Part shown: one piece after another, positions 1 to 6,947 of the stretch | Numbering within the stretch: the first letter of the stretch is position 1 | Layout: each line of letters begins with the position of its first letter | Notes under the pieces: generated by a model | Seen by the model: the letters and a program-made list of their open reading frames with translations, nothing else | The model's database searches: none | Told to the model about the DNA's origin: nothing | Source of the DNA: an uncultured Burkholderiales bacterium | Lineage (GTDB): Bacteria > Pseudomonadota > Gammaproteobacteria > Burkholderiales > Burkholderiaceae_D | Reading direction: 5' to 3' | Assembly: GCA_937872165.1 (NCBI GenBank) | Contig: CALMOR010000006.1 | Location: 41,565 to 61,987 of the forward strand | DNA length: 20,423 bases | Translations under genes and position numbers: made by a program

Positions 1-169
1 CATGCGCTTCTTCGCATCGCGGATGAAGATGATCGTCGAGCCGACCGGCTGCCTCGGCTTCGCCGCGATCCGCGAGCATCGCGAAAGCCTCGCGGGTCAG
101 CGCGTGGGTGTCATCGTCAGCGGCGGCAACGTCGACCTCGCACGTTTCGCGTCGCTGGTCGCGGGATGA
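1..169 (+). CDS. Threonine/serine dehydratase (PLP fold type II), C-terminal end only
   Basis: The reading frame is open from the window edge (base 1 is the third base of a codon) to TGA at 167-169. It gives about 55 residues, including VEPTGCLG and GVIVSGGNVDLARFA. These match the end of the catalytic domain of fold-type II PLP enzymes such as catabolic threonine ammonia-lyase, serine dehydratase and threo-3-hydroxyaspartate ammonia-lyase; the SGGNVD segment belongs to the cofactor-binding core. The protein stops just after this segment, so it has no C-terminal ACT regulatory domain. That fits a catabolic rather than a biosynthetic (IlvA-type) enzyme. The PLP lysine and the substrate loop lie outside the window, so the substrate cannot be decided. 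It converges on glpK, with 16 bases between the two stops. Confidence 0.8.
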   Translation, partial: MRFFASRMKMIVEPTGCLGFAAIREHRESLAGQRVGVIVSGGNVDLARFASLVAG

Positions 170-185
170 CGGCGCGCGGCGGCCT

Positions 186-1679
186 TCACGCCGCGACGGT
201 CTGGCGCACCGCGTGTTCCCACCGCTTCATCAGCCCCTCGGCCTGCTCGTGCGGCATGGTCGGCACGAAGGTCCGGTCCGCGCGCCACAGCGTCGACAGC
301 TCGGCCTCGTCGGTGTAGACGCCGGTCGACAGGCCCGCCAGATACGCGGCGCCGAGCGCGGTGGTCTCGGTCACCGCCGGACGCACGACCGGAATGCCGA
401 GCAGGTCGGCCTGGAACTGCATCAGCAGGTCGTTGACGCACGCGCCGCCGTCGACCCGCAGCTCGGCGACCGGTCGCCCGCCCGACGCGACGACGTCCCG
501 GCTCATCGCCTGCAGCAGGGCCGCGCTCTGGTAGGCGATGCTCTCCAGCGCGGCCCGCGCGATATGAGCGACCGTGGTCCCGCGCGTCAGGCCGGTCAGC
601 GTGCCGCGCGCGTCGGCCCGCCAATAAGGCGCACCGAGTCCGGTGAAGGCGGGCACCATCATCACGCCGCCCGCGTCGGGCACGGTCTCGGCGAGCGCCT
701 GGACGTGGGCGCTGCCTTCGATGGCCTTCAGTCCGTCGCGCAGCCACTGGACCACCGCGCCGCCGACGAAGACGCTGCCCTCCATCGCATAGCAGGGCAC
801 CGCGTCGCGCTGCGCCGCGCTGGTCGTGACGAGACCGTTCCGCGACGTCTCGAACGCGCGGCCCGTGTGCATCAACAGGAAGCAGCCGGTACCGTAGGTG
901 TTCTTCGCCATGCCGGCCTCGAAGCAGGCCTGGCCGAACAGCGCGGCCTGCTGGTCGCCCGCGACACCGCCGACCGGCAGGGCCGTGCCGAGCAGGTCGC
1001 GGTCGATGTCGGCGAAGTGACAACTCGACGGCCGCACCTCGGGAAGGAGCGACGCCGGGATGTCGAGCGCGGCGAGGAGGTCGTCGTCCCAGCGGTTGCG
1101 GCGGATGTCGAAGAGCATCGTGCGCGACGCGTTGCTGACGTCGGTGAGATGCACGCGGCCCGAGGTCAGCTTCCACAGCAGCCACGTGTCGATCGTGCCG
1201 AACGCGAGTTCGCCGCGGGCCGCACGCGTTCGCGCGTCGGGCACGTGATCGAGCAGCCAGCGCAGCTTGGTCCCCGAGAAGTAGGCGTCGACGACCAGTC
1301 CGGTCCTCTCGCGCACGAGGTCGACGAGGCCGTCCGCGCGCAACCGCGCGCAGAGATCCTCGGAGCGGCGGTCCTGCCACACGATCGCCCGATGGAGCGG
1401 CTCGCCGGTCCGCCGGTCCCACAGGACCGTGGTCTCGCGCTGGTTGGCGATGCCGACCGCGGCGACGTCCGCGGCCTTCAGCTTCGCGGTGGCGAGGACT
1501 TCGCGCGCGGTCGCGAGCTGCTGCGTCCAGATCTCCTCGGGGTCGTGCTCGACCCATCCGGGTCGGGGATAGGCCTGGCGCAGCTCGCGCTGCGCCACGG
1601 CGACCATGCGGCCGTCGCGGTCGAACACGATGCTGCGCGAACTGGAAGTGCCCTGGTCGAGAGCGAGCAGATAGCGCAT
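186..1679 (-). CDS. glpK: Glycerol kinase
   Basis: Cytoplasmic FGGY-family kinase that makes sn-glycerol-3-phosphate from glycerol and ATP. The 497 residues are the usual GlpK length. Visible motifs are the N-terminal phosphate loop DQGTSSSRS (8-16), the glycerol-contact stretch NQRETT (R81, E82), Y133, GTIDTW (161-166), GVAGDQQAALFGQ with the probable catalytic base D242, TGLGAPYW (346-353) and the C-terminal ATP-site segment VDGGACVND. The start is chosen at ATG 1679 because MRYLLALDQG aligns with family N-termini and a GGAGG lies 4 bases upstream; the frame stays open further upstream without family similarity. The loop before GVAGDQ lacks the glycine-rich segment and arginine that bind fructose-1,6-bisphosphate in E. 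coli GlpK, so that control may be absent (inference). It follows the efflux operon by 44 bases on the same strand; no glpF or glpD is in the window. Confidence 0.97.
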   Translation of the reverse strand: MRYLLALDQGTSSSRSIVFDRDGRMVAVAQRELRQAYPRPGWVEHDPEEIWTQQLATAREVLATAKLKAADVAAVGIANQRETTVLWDRRTGEPLHRAIVWQDRRSEDLCARLRADGLVDLVRERTGLVVDAYFSGTKLRWLLDHVPDARTRAARGELAFGTIDTWLLWKLTSGRVHLTDVSNASRTMLFDIRRNRWDDDLLAALDIPASLLPEVRPSSCHFADIDRDLLGTALPVGGVAGDQQAALFGQACFEAGMAKNTYGTGCFLLMHTGRAFETSRNGLVTTSAAQRDAVPCYAMEGSVFVGGAVVQWLRDGLKAIEGSAHVQALAETVPDAGGVMMVPAFTGLGAPYWRADARGTLTGLTRGTTVAHIARAALESIAYQSAALLQAMSRDVVASGGRPVAELRVDGGACVNDLLMQFQADLLGIPVVRPAVTETTALGAAYLAGLSTGVYTDEAELSTLWRADRTFVPTMPHEQAEGLMKRWEHAVRQTVAA

Positions 1680-1683
1680 CGAG

Positions 1684-1688
1684 CCTCC
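1684..1688 (-). promoter_or_regulatory. Ribosome binding site of glpK
   Basis: GGAGG on the minus strand, 4 bases before ATG at 1679. It selects this start over the in-frame upstream extension and gives glpK its own translation signal even if it is transcribed with the pump genes. Confidence 0.7.
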
Positions 1689-1723
1689 GTCGGGCCCCGC
1701 ACGATACGCGATGCGCGACGCGG

Positions 1724-3250
1724 TCAGCGCGCGGCCGGATCGTCGGGTAGGCCGTGGTCCCCGTCGTCCCACCCGCCGCCGAGCGCCTTGAACAGCGCGA
1801 CCAGATCGGTCGACGCGGTGACGGTGCTCTGCGCGAGATCGAGCTCGGCCTGGCTCACCTGATGCTCGGCATTGAGCACGTCGATGTACGCGCCGAGTCC
1901 GCTCGTGTAGCGGTCGCGCGCGAGGTCGCGGCCGTGCTTGCTGTCGTCGAACTGCTTGTCGAGGTCGCTCGTGCGTCGCTGGTCCTGCGCGTACGTGAGC
2001 ATCGCGTTGTCGACGTCGTGGAACGCGTTGAGCACGGTCTGCCGATACGTCAGGACCGCCTCCTGCGCCTGGAAGTCGGCCACCCGGACCTGCGAGCGCA
2101 GCTGGCCGCCCTGGAAGATCGGGATCGACAGCTGCGCGCCGATCAGCCCGAAGCGCGACGCCCAGTCGAAGAGGTCGGAAACCCGGTTCGACGACAGCGA
2201 TCCGACCGCGCCGAAGCGCACGCTCGGGAACAGCGCCGCCTTCGCGACCCCGATGCGCGCGGTCGCCGCCTCGGCATCGGCTTCGCGTCGACGGATGTCC
2301 GGCCGGCGACGCAGGAGGTCGCCGGGCAGGCCGACCGGAATCGCGGGCGGCAGCGACGGCAGCCGTCCGCTCGCGACGCGCTCGTCGACGGCGCCGGGCG
2401 GCAGCGCCAGCAGCAGCGCGAGCCGGTTGCGGTTCGTCAGGATGCTCTGCTCGACCTGCGGCAAGCGGGCCCGCGCCGCCGAGACCTGCACCCGCTGCGT
2501 CGCCACGTCGGAGGTCGGCACGAGGCCCGCGCGATTGCGCGAATCGATCAGCGCCTGGAGGTACTCCTGCGACGCGATGTCCGCCAGCGTGATCGCGCGC
2601 TGGCGCTCGGCGCCGTGCAACGTCATGTAGGCCCGCGCGATCTCGGCGGCCATCGACACCATCGCGTCGCCTCGCTGGTCCTCCGCCGAGCGGACGGCGG
2701 CATCGGCGGCCTGCACGTTGCGACGGACGCGGCCGAAGAGGTCGGGCTCCCAGGTCGCGTCGAAGCCGACCTGGAACAGGTTGGTCGTGAAGCTCGCCGA
2801 CGAACTCTCGCCGCCGCCCGATGCGCCGCTCGTCGAGCCGCCCGACGATCCGCCCAGCGCCTGTCCAATGCCGCCCGCACCGCTGCGCAGCCGACCCGCG
2901 ACGCTGGTCGATTCGACCGACGGATAGAACGCACCGGCCGCCGCGTCGCGCTGCGCACGGGCTTCACCGATCCGCAGCGCCGCCTGCTCGACGTCGAGGT
3001 TCTGGTCCATCGCGGTGGCGATCAGCCCGTCGAGCACCGGGTCCTCGAAAACCGACCACCAGCGCCCCGCCTCTGCGCGGCCCGGCACCGCCCTGCTCGG
3101 CACGTCGGGCGCCACGCCGCGACCGTTCGCGGCGGCCCAGTCGTCGGGCACGTCGACCTTCGGCGGCCCCGGCTCGGGCCCCACCGCGCAGCCGGCGCAG
3201 GCCAGGGCGATCGACCAGGCGACGGTTCGGACGAATGTTCTAGTGGCCAC
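1724..3250 (-). CDS. Outer membrane channel lipoprotein of a tripartite efflux pump (NodT/OprM type)
   Basis: TolC-like outer membrane factor, 508 residues, forming the exit duct of the pump. The N-terminus is a lipoprotein-type signal ending in AGCAVGP, with C21 as the likely lipidated cysteine; its -3 residue is Cys rather than the usual Leu. Two repeats of the family follow. The hallmark LRRRPDIRRREAD, then ARIGVAKAALFPS and FQGGQLRSQV, lie in the second half. Residues 123-153 are a Gly/Ser-rich insertion placed between two predicted outer membrane strands, so probably a surface loop. The start is GTG at 3250, which overlaps the last 11 bases of the permease gene; this is typical of co-translated pump subunits. 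Its neighbours make it the third component with the adaptor and permease. The exported compounds cannot be read from the sequence. Confidence 0.93.
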   Translation of the reverse strand: MATRTFVRTVAWSIALACAGCAVGPEPGPPKVDVPDDWAAANGRGVAPDVPSRAVPGRAEAGRWWSVFEDPVLDGLIATAMDQNLDVEQAALRIGEARAQRDAAAGAFYPSVESTSVAGRLRSGAGGIGQALGGSSGGSTSGASGGGESSSASFTTNLFQVGFDATWEPDLFGRVRRNVQAADAAVRSAEDQRGDAMVSMAAEIARAYMTLHGAERQRAITLADIASQEYLQALIDSRNRAGLVPTSDVATQRVQVSAARARLPQVEQSILTNRNRLALLLALPPGAVDERVASGRLPSLPPAIPVGLPGDLLRRRPDIRRREADAEAATARIGVAKAALFPSVRFGAVGSLSSNRVSDLFDWASRFGLIGAQLSIPIFQGGQLRSQVRVADFQAQEAVLTYRQTVLNAFHDVDNAMLTYAQDQRRTSDLDKQFDDSKHGRDLARDRYTSGLGAYIDVLNAEHQVSQAELDLAQSTVTASTDLVALFKALGGGWDDGDHGLPDDPAAR

Positions 3251-4772
3251 CTTCGGCTCCCTTCGGCGGCGTCTTCAGGATCAGCGCGAACGGCGCGACG
3301 ATCAGCGCCGCCATGCCGAACAGCCAGAAGACGTCGAAGTAACTCAGCGACTGGGCCTGCGCCTGGACCTGCGCCTGCGCGGTCGCGAGATCGATGCCGG
3401 CGAAGGTGCCGGGCAAGGTATCGAACGCGGACACGTGCTCGGACAGGCGCGCGTGGTGGACCTGCGTGCGCCACGCGAGCGCCGTCGTCGCGATCGACAC
3501 GCCGACGCTGCCGCCGAGGTTGCGCATCAGGTTGATGATCGCCGACGCCTCGCTGTTCTTGTCGGGCGGGATGCCGACGTAGCCGGCGGTCGTCAGCGTG
3601 ACGAAGAGGAACGGCAACGCCATGCTCTGGTAGACCCGCGCGAACGACAGGTCCATGAAGCCCATCTGCAGATCGAGATGCGCCGTGTGCAGGAACGCGA
3701 GGCCGGTCCAGACGAAGCCGACGAGCAGGAGGATCTTGCCCGGGACCTTCTTGCCGATCTGCCCGGCGATCGGCATCAGCAGCACCGCCGGGACGCCGCC
3801 GAGCGCGAGGGCCTTGCCGGCCTGGAACGCGTTGTAGCCGAGCAGCGTCTGGGCCAGCTGCGGGATGATCTGCGTCGTGCTGTAGAGCGTGAACCCGAGC
3901 AGGAACATCAGCACGCACGCGGTCGCGAACGAGCGAGTCTTGAAGAGCCGCACGTCGAAGACCGGCTGCGGATGGCGCAGCTCCCACCAGATCAGCGAGA
4001 CCGCGGCGAACGCGGTCGTCGCCGCGAACAGCGTGATCTTCAGCGACGCGAAGCCGTCGTCCTGCTGGAAGCGGTCGAGCACGACCTGCAGGCAGCCGAA
4101 GGTCACCGCGACGAGGACGAAGCCGAGCCAGTCGGGGACGAAGTTGGCGCGGAACTTCTTCGTGTCGTCCTTGATCGCTTGCGGCTCGTCGACGAGCAAG
4201 AAGATCAGCGTTAGCGACAGGAGGCCGATCGGCAGGTTGATCAGGAAGATCCAGTGCCACGAATAGAAGTCGGTCAGCCAGCCGCCCAGCACCGGGCCCA
4301 CCGCCGGCGCGACGATGACGGTGATGCCGTACAGCGCGAACGCGGCGGCGCGTTTCTGCGGCGTGAACGAGTCGGCGAAGATCGACTGCTCGGTCGGCGC
4401 GAGACCACCGCCGCCGATGCCCTGCAACACGCGGAACACCAGCATCATTCCGAGGTTCGGCGCCAGCGCGCAGAGGAACGAGCTGACCGTGAACAGCGCG
4501 ACACAGATCATGTAGAAGCGCTTGCGACCGATCAGCTGCGACAGCCAGCCCGAGATCGGCAGCACGATCGCGTTCGAGATGAGATAGCTCGTCAGGATCC
4601 AGGTGCTCTCGTCCTGGCTCGCACCGAGCGAGCCGGCGATATGGCGCAACGCGACGTTGGCGATGGTCGTGTCGAGCACCTCCATGAAGGTCGCGATCGA
4701 CACGACGACCGCGATCAGCCAGGGGTTGCGATCACCGGCTGCGGAACGCGGTAGCGAAGCATCGGCGGCCAT
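3240..4772 (-). CDS. DHA2-family MFS multidrug efflux permease (EmrB/QacA type)
   Basis: Inner membrane proton/drug antiporter of 510 residues, the usual length for a 14-TM EmrB-type transporter. Visible signatures are LDTTIANVALRHIAGSLGAS near the N-terminus (motif D1, its acidic residue is expected in proton coupling), the loop motif A variant GWLSQLIGRKRFY, RVLQGIGGGGLAPT, and the antiporter motif C variant APAVGPVLGGWL in TM5. Long hydrophobic segments continue to the C-terminus. The gene starts at ATG 4772, nine bases after the adaptor stop, and its end overlaps the start of the channel gene by 11 bases. This supports one polycistronic unit. EmrB-like pumps export hydrophobic toxins, antibiotics or uncouplers; the substrate here is unknown. 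No TetR or MarR regulator is in the window. Confidence 0.95.
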   Translation of the reverse strand: MAADASLPRSAAGDRNPWLIAVVVSIATFMEVLDTTIANVALRHIAGSLGASQDESTWILTSYLISNAIVLPISGWLSQLIGRKRFYMICVALFTVSSFLCALAPNLGMMLVFRVLQGIGGGGLAPTEQSIFADSFTPQKRAAAFALYGITVIVAPAVGPVLGGWLTDFYSWHWIFLINLPIGLLSLTLIFLLVDEPQAIKDDTKKFRANFVPDWLGFVLVAVTFGCLQVVLDRFQQDDGFASLKITLFAATTAFAAVSLIWWELRHPQPVFDVRLFKTRSFATACVLMFLLGFTLYSTTQIIPQLAQTLLGYNAFQAGKALALGGVPAVLLMPIAGQIGKKVPGKILLLVGFVWTGLAFLHTAHLDLQMGFMDLSFARVYQSMALPFLFVTLTTAGYVGIPPDKNSEASAIINLMRNLGGSVGVSIATTALAWRTQVHHARLSEHVSAFDTLPGTFAGIDLATAQAQVQAQAQSLSYFDVFWLFGMAALIVAPFALILKTPPKGAEGGH

Positions 4773-4781
4773 CGCGGGCGC

Positions 4782-6065
4782 TCAGGGCAGCGTGACGTTC
4801 GGCGTGACCGACATGCCCGGTCCGACCACGTAGTCCTTCAGGCGGTCGTCCTCGAACACGATCTTGACCGGCACGCGCTGCACCACCTTGACGTAGTTGC
4901 CGGTCGCGTTCTCGGCCGGCAGCATGCTGAAGTAGGCGCCGGTCGCGCGCTGGATGCTGTCCACGTGGCCGCGGAACTTCACGTCGGGATAGGCATCGAC
5001 GACGATCTCGACCGACTGCCCGGGCTTCATCACGGTTAGCTGGGTCTCCTTGTAGTTGGCCGTGACCCACAACGCGTCGCCGACCAACGCCATCAGCGAC
5101 TGGCCGGTGTTGATCACGTTGCCCGGCTCGACGGTGCGGCGCGCGACGCGTCCCGCGATCGGCGCCGTCACATGGGTGTAGGCGCCCTGCACGGTATAGG
5201 CGTCGACGTTGGCCTGGCCGGCTTCGATCTGCGCCTTCGCGGCGCGGACCTGCGCGAGCGCGACCTCGACCTGGGCGCGGGCCGACAGCAGGCTCATCCG
5301 CGACGCGTCGCGCTTGGCGCGCGCATTGCGTTCCGCCTGCACGGCCGCGTCGACCTGCTGCTTCGCGACCGCCTCCGGATTGACGTCGCGATAGCGGCCG
5401 AGATCCTGGACCGCCTTGACGAGATCGGCGTCGTTCTGCCGAACGGTGGCCTCGCTCTCGGCGACGCTCGCGCGACGGGCCGGAACCTGCGCGAGCGCTT
5501 CCTCGTACTGACCCTGGGCGTTGGCGAGCTGGCCGCGAGCCTGCGCGAGGCGGGCGTCGTTGTCGCGCGAGTCGATGTCGATCAACGGGTCGCCGACATC
5601 GACGTGCTGGTTGTCGGCGACGTAGAGGCGGGTCACGCGGCCGCCGATCTGCGCCGCCACGTTGCTGGTCTGCCCGTCGATGAACGCGTCGTCGGTCGAC
5701 TCGTGATGCTTCGAGTCGCGCCAGAAGACGATCGCCGCGATCAGGATCGCCAGGATGACCAGCAGGCCGATGCCGACGAACACCGGCCGCTTGTACAGCG
5801 GCGGCTTGCCGTCGTCGTCCTTGTCGTCGCCTTCCTTGCCTCCCTCGCCGTCCTTCCCGTCGCCGTCCTTCCCGTCGCCCTCCTTCTTGCCGCCTTCCTC
5901 CTTCCCGCCTTCGTGGTTGCCTTCGTCACCCTTCGGGTCGTCTTCGCCCTCGTCGCGCTCGTTCTTCTCGTCGGCGGCCTTGCGGTCGGCTTCCGAGAAG
6001 CCGTCGCGGAATCCATCGCGATATCCGGTGCGGTAGGGCTGCGGCTCGGGCGGGGTCTCGTTCAT
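4782..6065 (-). CDS. HlyD/EmrA-type periplasmic adaptor with a charged low-complexity N-terminus
   Basis: Membrane fusion protein, 427 residues, linking permease and outer membrane channel. In order: a cytoplasmic tail of about 90 residues, one TM helix (about 94-115), the barrel/lipoyl half starting at STDDAFIDGQTSNVAAQIGGRV, a long Ala/Gln/Arg-rich coiled-coil hairpin, then the second lipoyl half (THVTAPIAGRVARRTVEPGNVI) and a beta-barrel domain. The tail is unusual. Residues 11-23 repeat [Y/F]R[T/D]G three times, giving G-x3-G-x3-G spacing, and residues about 32-87 are almost only D, E, K and G (about 25 acidic, 11 basic). EmrA proteins normally have short tails. The start at ATG 6065 (MNETPPEPQP) is the last one before the tail; no convincing ribosome site supports it, and in-frame ATGs at 6122 and 6176 are alternatives. 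First gene of the pump operon. Confidence 0.92.
   Translation of the reverse strand: MNETPPEPQPYRTGYRDGFRDGFSEADRKAADEKNERDEGEDDPKGDEGNHEGGKEEGGKKEGDGKDGDGKDGEGGKEGDDKDDDGKPPLYKRPVFVGIGLLVILAILIAAIVFWRDSKHHESTDDAFIDGQTSNVAAQIGGRVTRLYVADNQHVDVGDPLIDIDSRDNDARLAQARGQLANAQGQYEEALAQVPARRASVAESEATVRQNDADLVKAVQDLGRYRDVNPEAVAKQQVDAAVQAERNARAKRDASRMSLLSARAQVEVALAQVRAAKAQIEAGQANVDAYTVQGAYTHVTAPIAGRVARRTVEPGNVINTGQSLMALVGDALWVTANYKETQLTVMKPGQSVEIVVDAYPDVKFRGHVDSIQRATGAYFSMLPAENATGNYVKVVQRVPVKIVFEDDRLKDYVVGPGMSVTPNVTLP
5847..5876. repeat. Two exact tandem copies of a 15-base unit in the adaptor gene
   Basis: The plus-strand unit GCCGTCCTTCCCGTC occurs at 5847-5861 and again at 5862-5876, followed by a degenerate third copy. 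It encodes the GDGKD repeats of the adaptor's charged tail. Because the unit is a multiple of three, slippage here would lengthen or shorten the tail without breaking the frame. Confidence 0.85.
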
Positions 6066-6113
6066 GGGCGTCGTGGAAAATACCAGCGGCCGCGGAAGCG
6101 AGCGTGTCAGACA

Positions 6114-6201
6114 GTCGACCATTGTCCGGACTTCGGGCGCGACGACGCGAAGATCGCAGCGAACGTGTGCACGCAAACGCGCCGTCGACCGTTGTCCGAC
6201 C
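6114..6201. repeat. Direct repeat pair in the divergent pump / His-rich gene promoter region
   Basis: GTCGACCATTGTCCG (6114-6128) and GTCGACCGTTGTCCG (6184-6198) agree at 14 of 15 positions and are spaced 70 bases apart, on the same strand. They sit in the 166-base region between the divergent adaptor (start 6065) and His-rich gene (start 6232). They are candidate binding sites for a regulator of one or both units; if the adaptor used an upstream start, the repeats would partly fall in coding sequence. No clear -35/-10 pair was found in this region on either strand. Confidence 0.45.
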
Positions 6202-6231
6202 AGTCACCCGTTCAACCTACCTGGAAACATC

Positions 6232-6420
6232 ATGCGCATCTTCGCAACCGGGCTGAAGGCCCTCGTCGCCGTCGCCATCGCCGGCGCCGCTTTCAACGCA
6301 TCCGCGGCTCCCAACCGTCACGGCGCCCATCACCATCGTCATCACCACCATCGCGTGGTGCACCATCGTCCGGGTTCGCATCACGTGGTCGATCACCGCG
6401 TCGCCTACCAGCACCGTTGA
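6232..6420 (+). CDS. Small secreted histidine-rich protein
   Basis: A 62-residue protein. Residues 1-25 form a clear Sec signal peptide (basic start, hydrophobic core LVAVAIAGAA, cleavage after NASA). The predicted mature part of about 37 residues holds 14 histidines, in runs HHHRHHHH, HH and HH, plus arginines, and has no cysteine. It should be periplasmic or secreted. Binding of Ni, Zn, Cu or Co is a plausible role from composition only; short His-rich exported proteins of unknown function occur in Burkholderia-like bacteria. Start ATG 6232 is preceded by a weak GGAA five bases away and is the only start that places the signal peptide at the N-terminus. It is divergent from the efflux operon and 23 bases ahead of creA on the same strand. 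Confidence 0.75.
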   Translation: MRIFATGLKALVAVAIAGAAFNASAAPNRHGAHHHRHHHHRVVHHRPGSHHVVDHRVAYQHR

Positions 6421-6443
6421 TCCGCCGCCGTCGAGCGACCGCG

Positions 6444-6911
6444 ATGAGGAGAGCGATGACGACGTTGCTGCTGACGGCCGTCGCCACGGCCGCCGGCGCG
6501 GAGACCATCGGCTCGGTCGATACCGTCTTCAAGCTGATCGGTCCCGACCACAAGATCGTCGTCGACGCTTACGACGACCCGAAGGTGTCCGGTGTCACCT
6601 GCTACGTTTCGCGCGCGAAGACCGGCGGCATCAAGGGCGCGATCGGGATCGCCGAGGACAAGGCGGAAGCGTCGATCGCCTGCCGCCAGACCGGGCCGAT
6701 CGCGTTCGGCGCGCCGTTGCCGATCCAGGAAGAGGTCCTCAACGAACGGCAGTCGATCCTCTTCAAGAAGCTGCGCGTGGTACGCATGGTCGACAGGACC
6801 CGCAACACGCTGGTCTACATGACCTACTCGGACCGCGTCATCGAAGGTTCGCCGCAGAACAGCGTGACCGTCGTGCCGGTCGATCGCGCGACGCCGATCC
6901 GCCTGAAGTGA
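6444..6911 (+). CDS. creA: CreA family protein
   Basis: Small exported protein of 155 residues matching CreA across its length: ETIGSVDTVFKLIGPDHKI, DDPKVSGVTCYVSRAKTGG, ASIACRQTGPI and the C-terminal SVTVVPV. C53 and C80 are the two cysteines of the mature part and could form a disulphide in the periplasm. Residues 1-19 form a signal peptide ending in AAGA. The start is uncertain: ATG 6444 gives an MRRA basic n-region suited to a signal peptide, while ATG 6456 has AGGAG four bases upstream but loses those arginines. CreA lies with the creBCD regulon in enterobacteria, yet its biochemical role is not established. No creB, creC or creD is here. It probably shares a transcript with the His-rich gene upstream and the hydrolase 36 bases downstream. 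Confidence 0.93.
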   Translation: MRRAMTTLLLTAVATAAGAETIGSVDTVFKLIGPDHKIVVDAYDDPKVSGVTCYVSRAKTGGIKGAIGIAEDKAEASIACRQTGPIAFGAPLPIQEEVLNERQSILFKKLRVVRMVDRTRNTLVYMTYSDRVIEGSPQNSVTVVPVDRATPIRLK

Positions 6912-6947
6912 GGCGCGGCCGATGACCGGACGAGCGGAGGGAAAGCG

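Noticed and set aside
108..1862. Long open frame on the plus strand opposite glpK
   Set aside because: Composition is Arg/Ala/Gly-rich with no recognisable domain; it is the GC-driven shadow of a well-supported gene. The same applies to the long frames opposite or overlapping the pump, FUSC, DUF885, AKR, SDR and cyclodeaminase genes.
5172..6443. Open frame running through the adaptor antisense strand into creA
   Set aside because: Only the part from 6444 resembles a protein family (CreA) and begins with a signal peptide; the upstream part is antisense to the adaptor.
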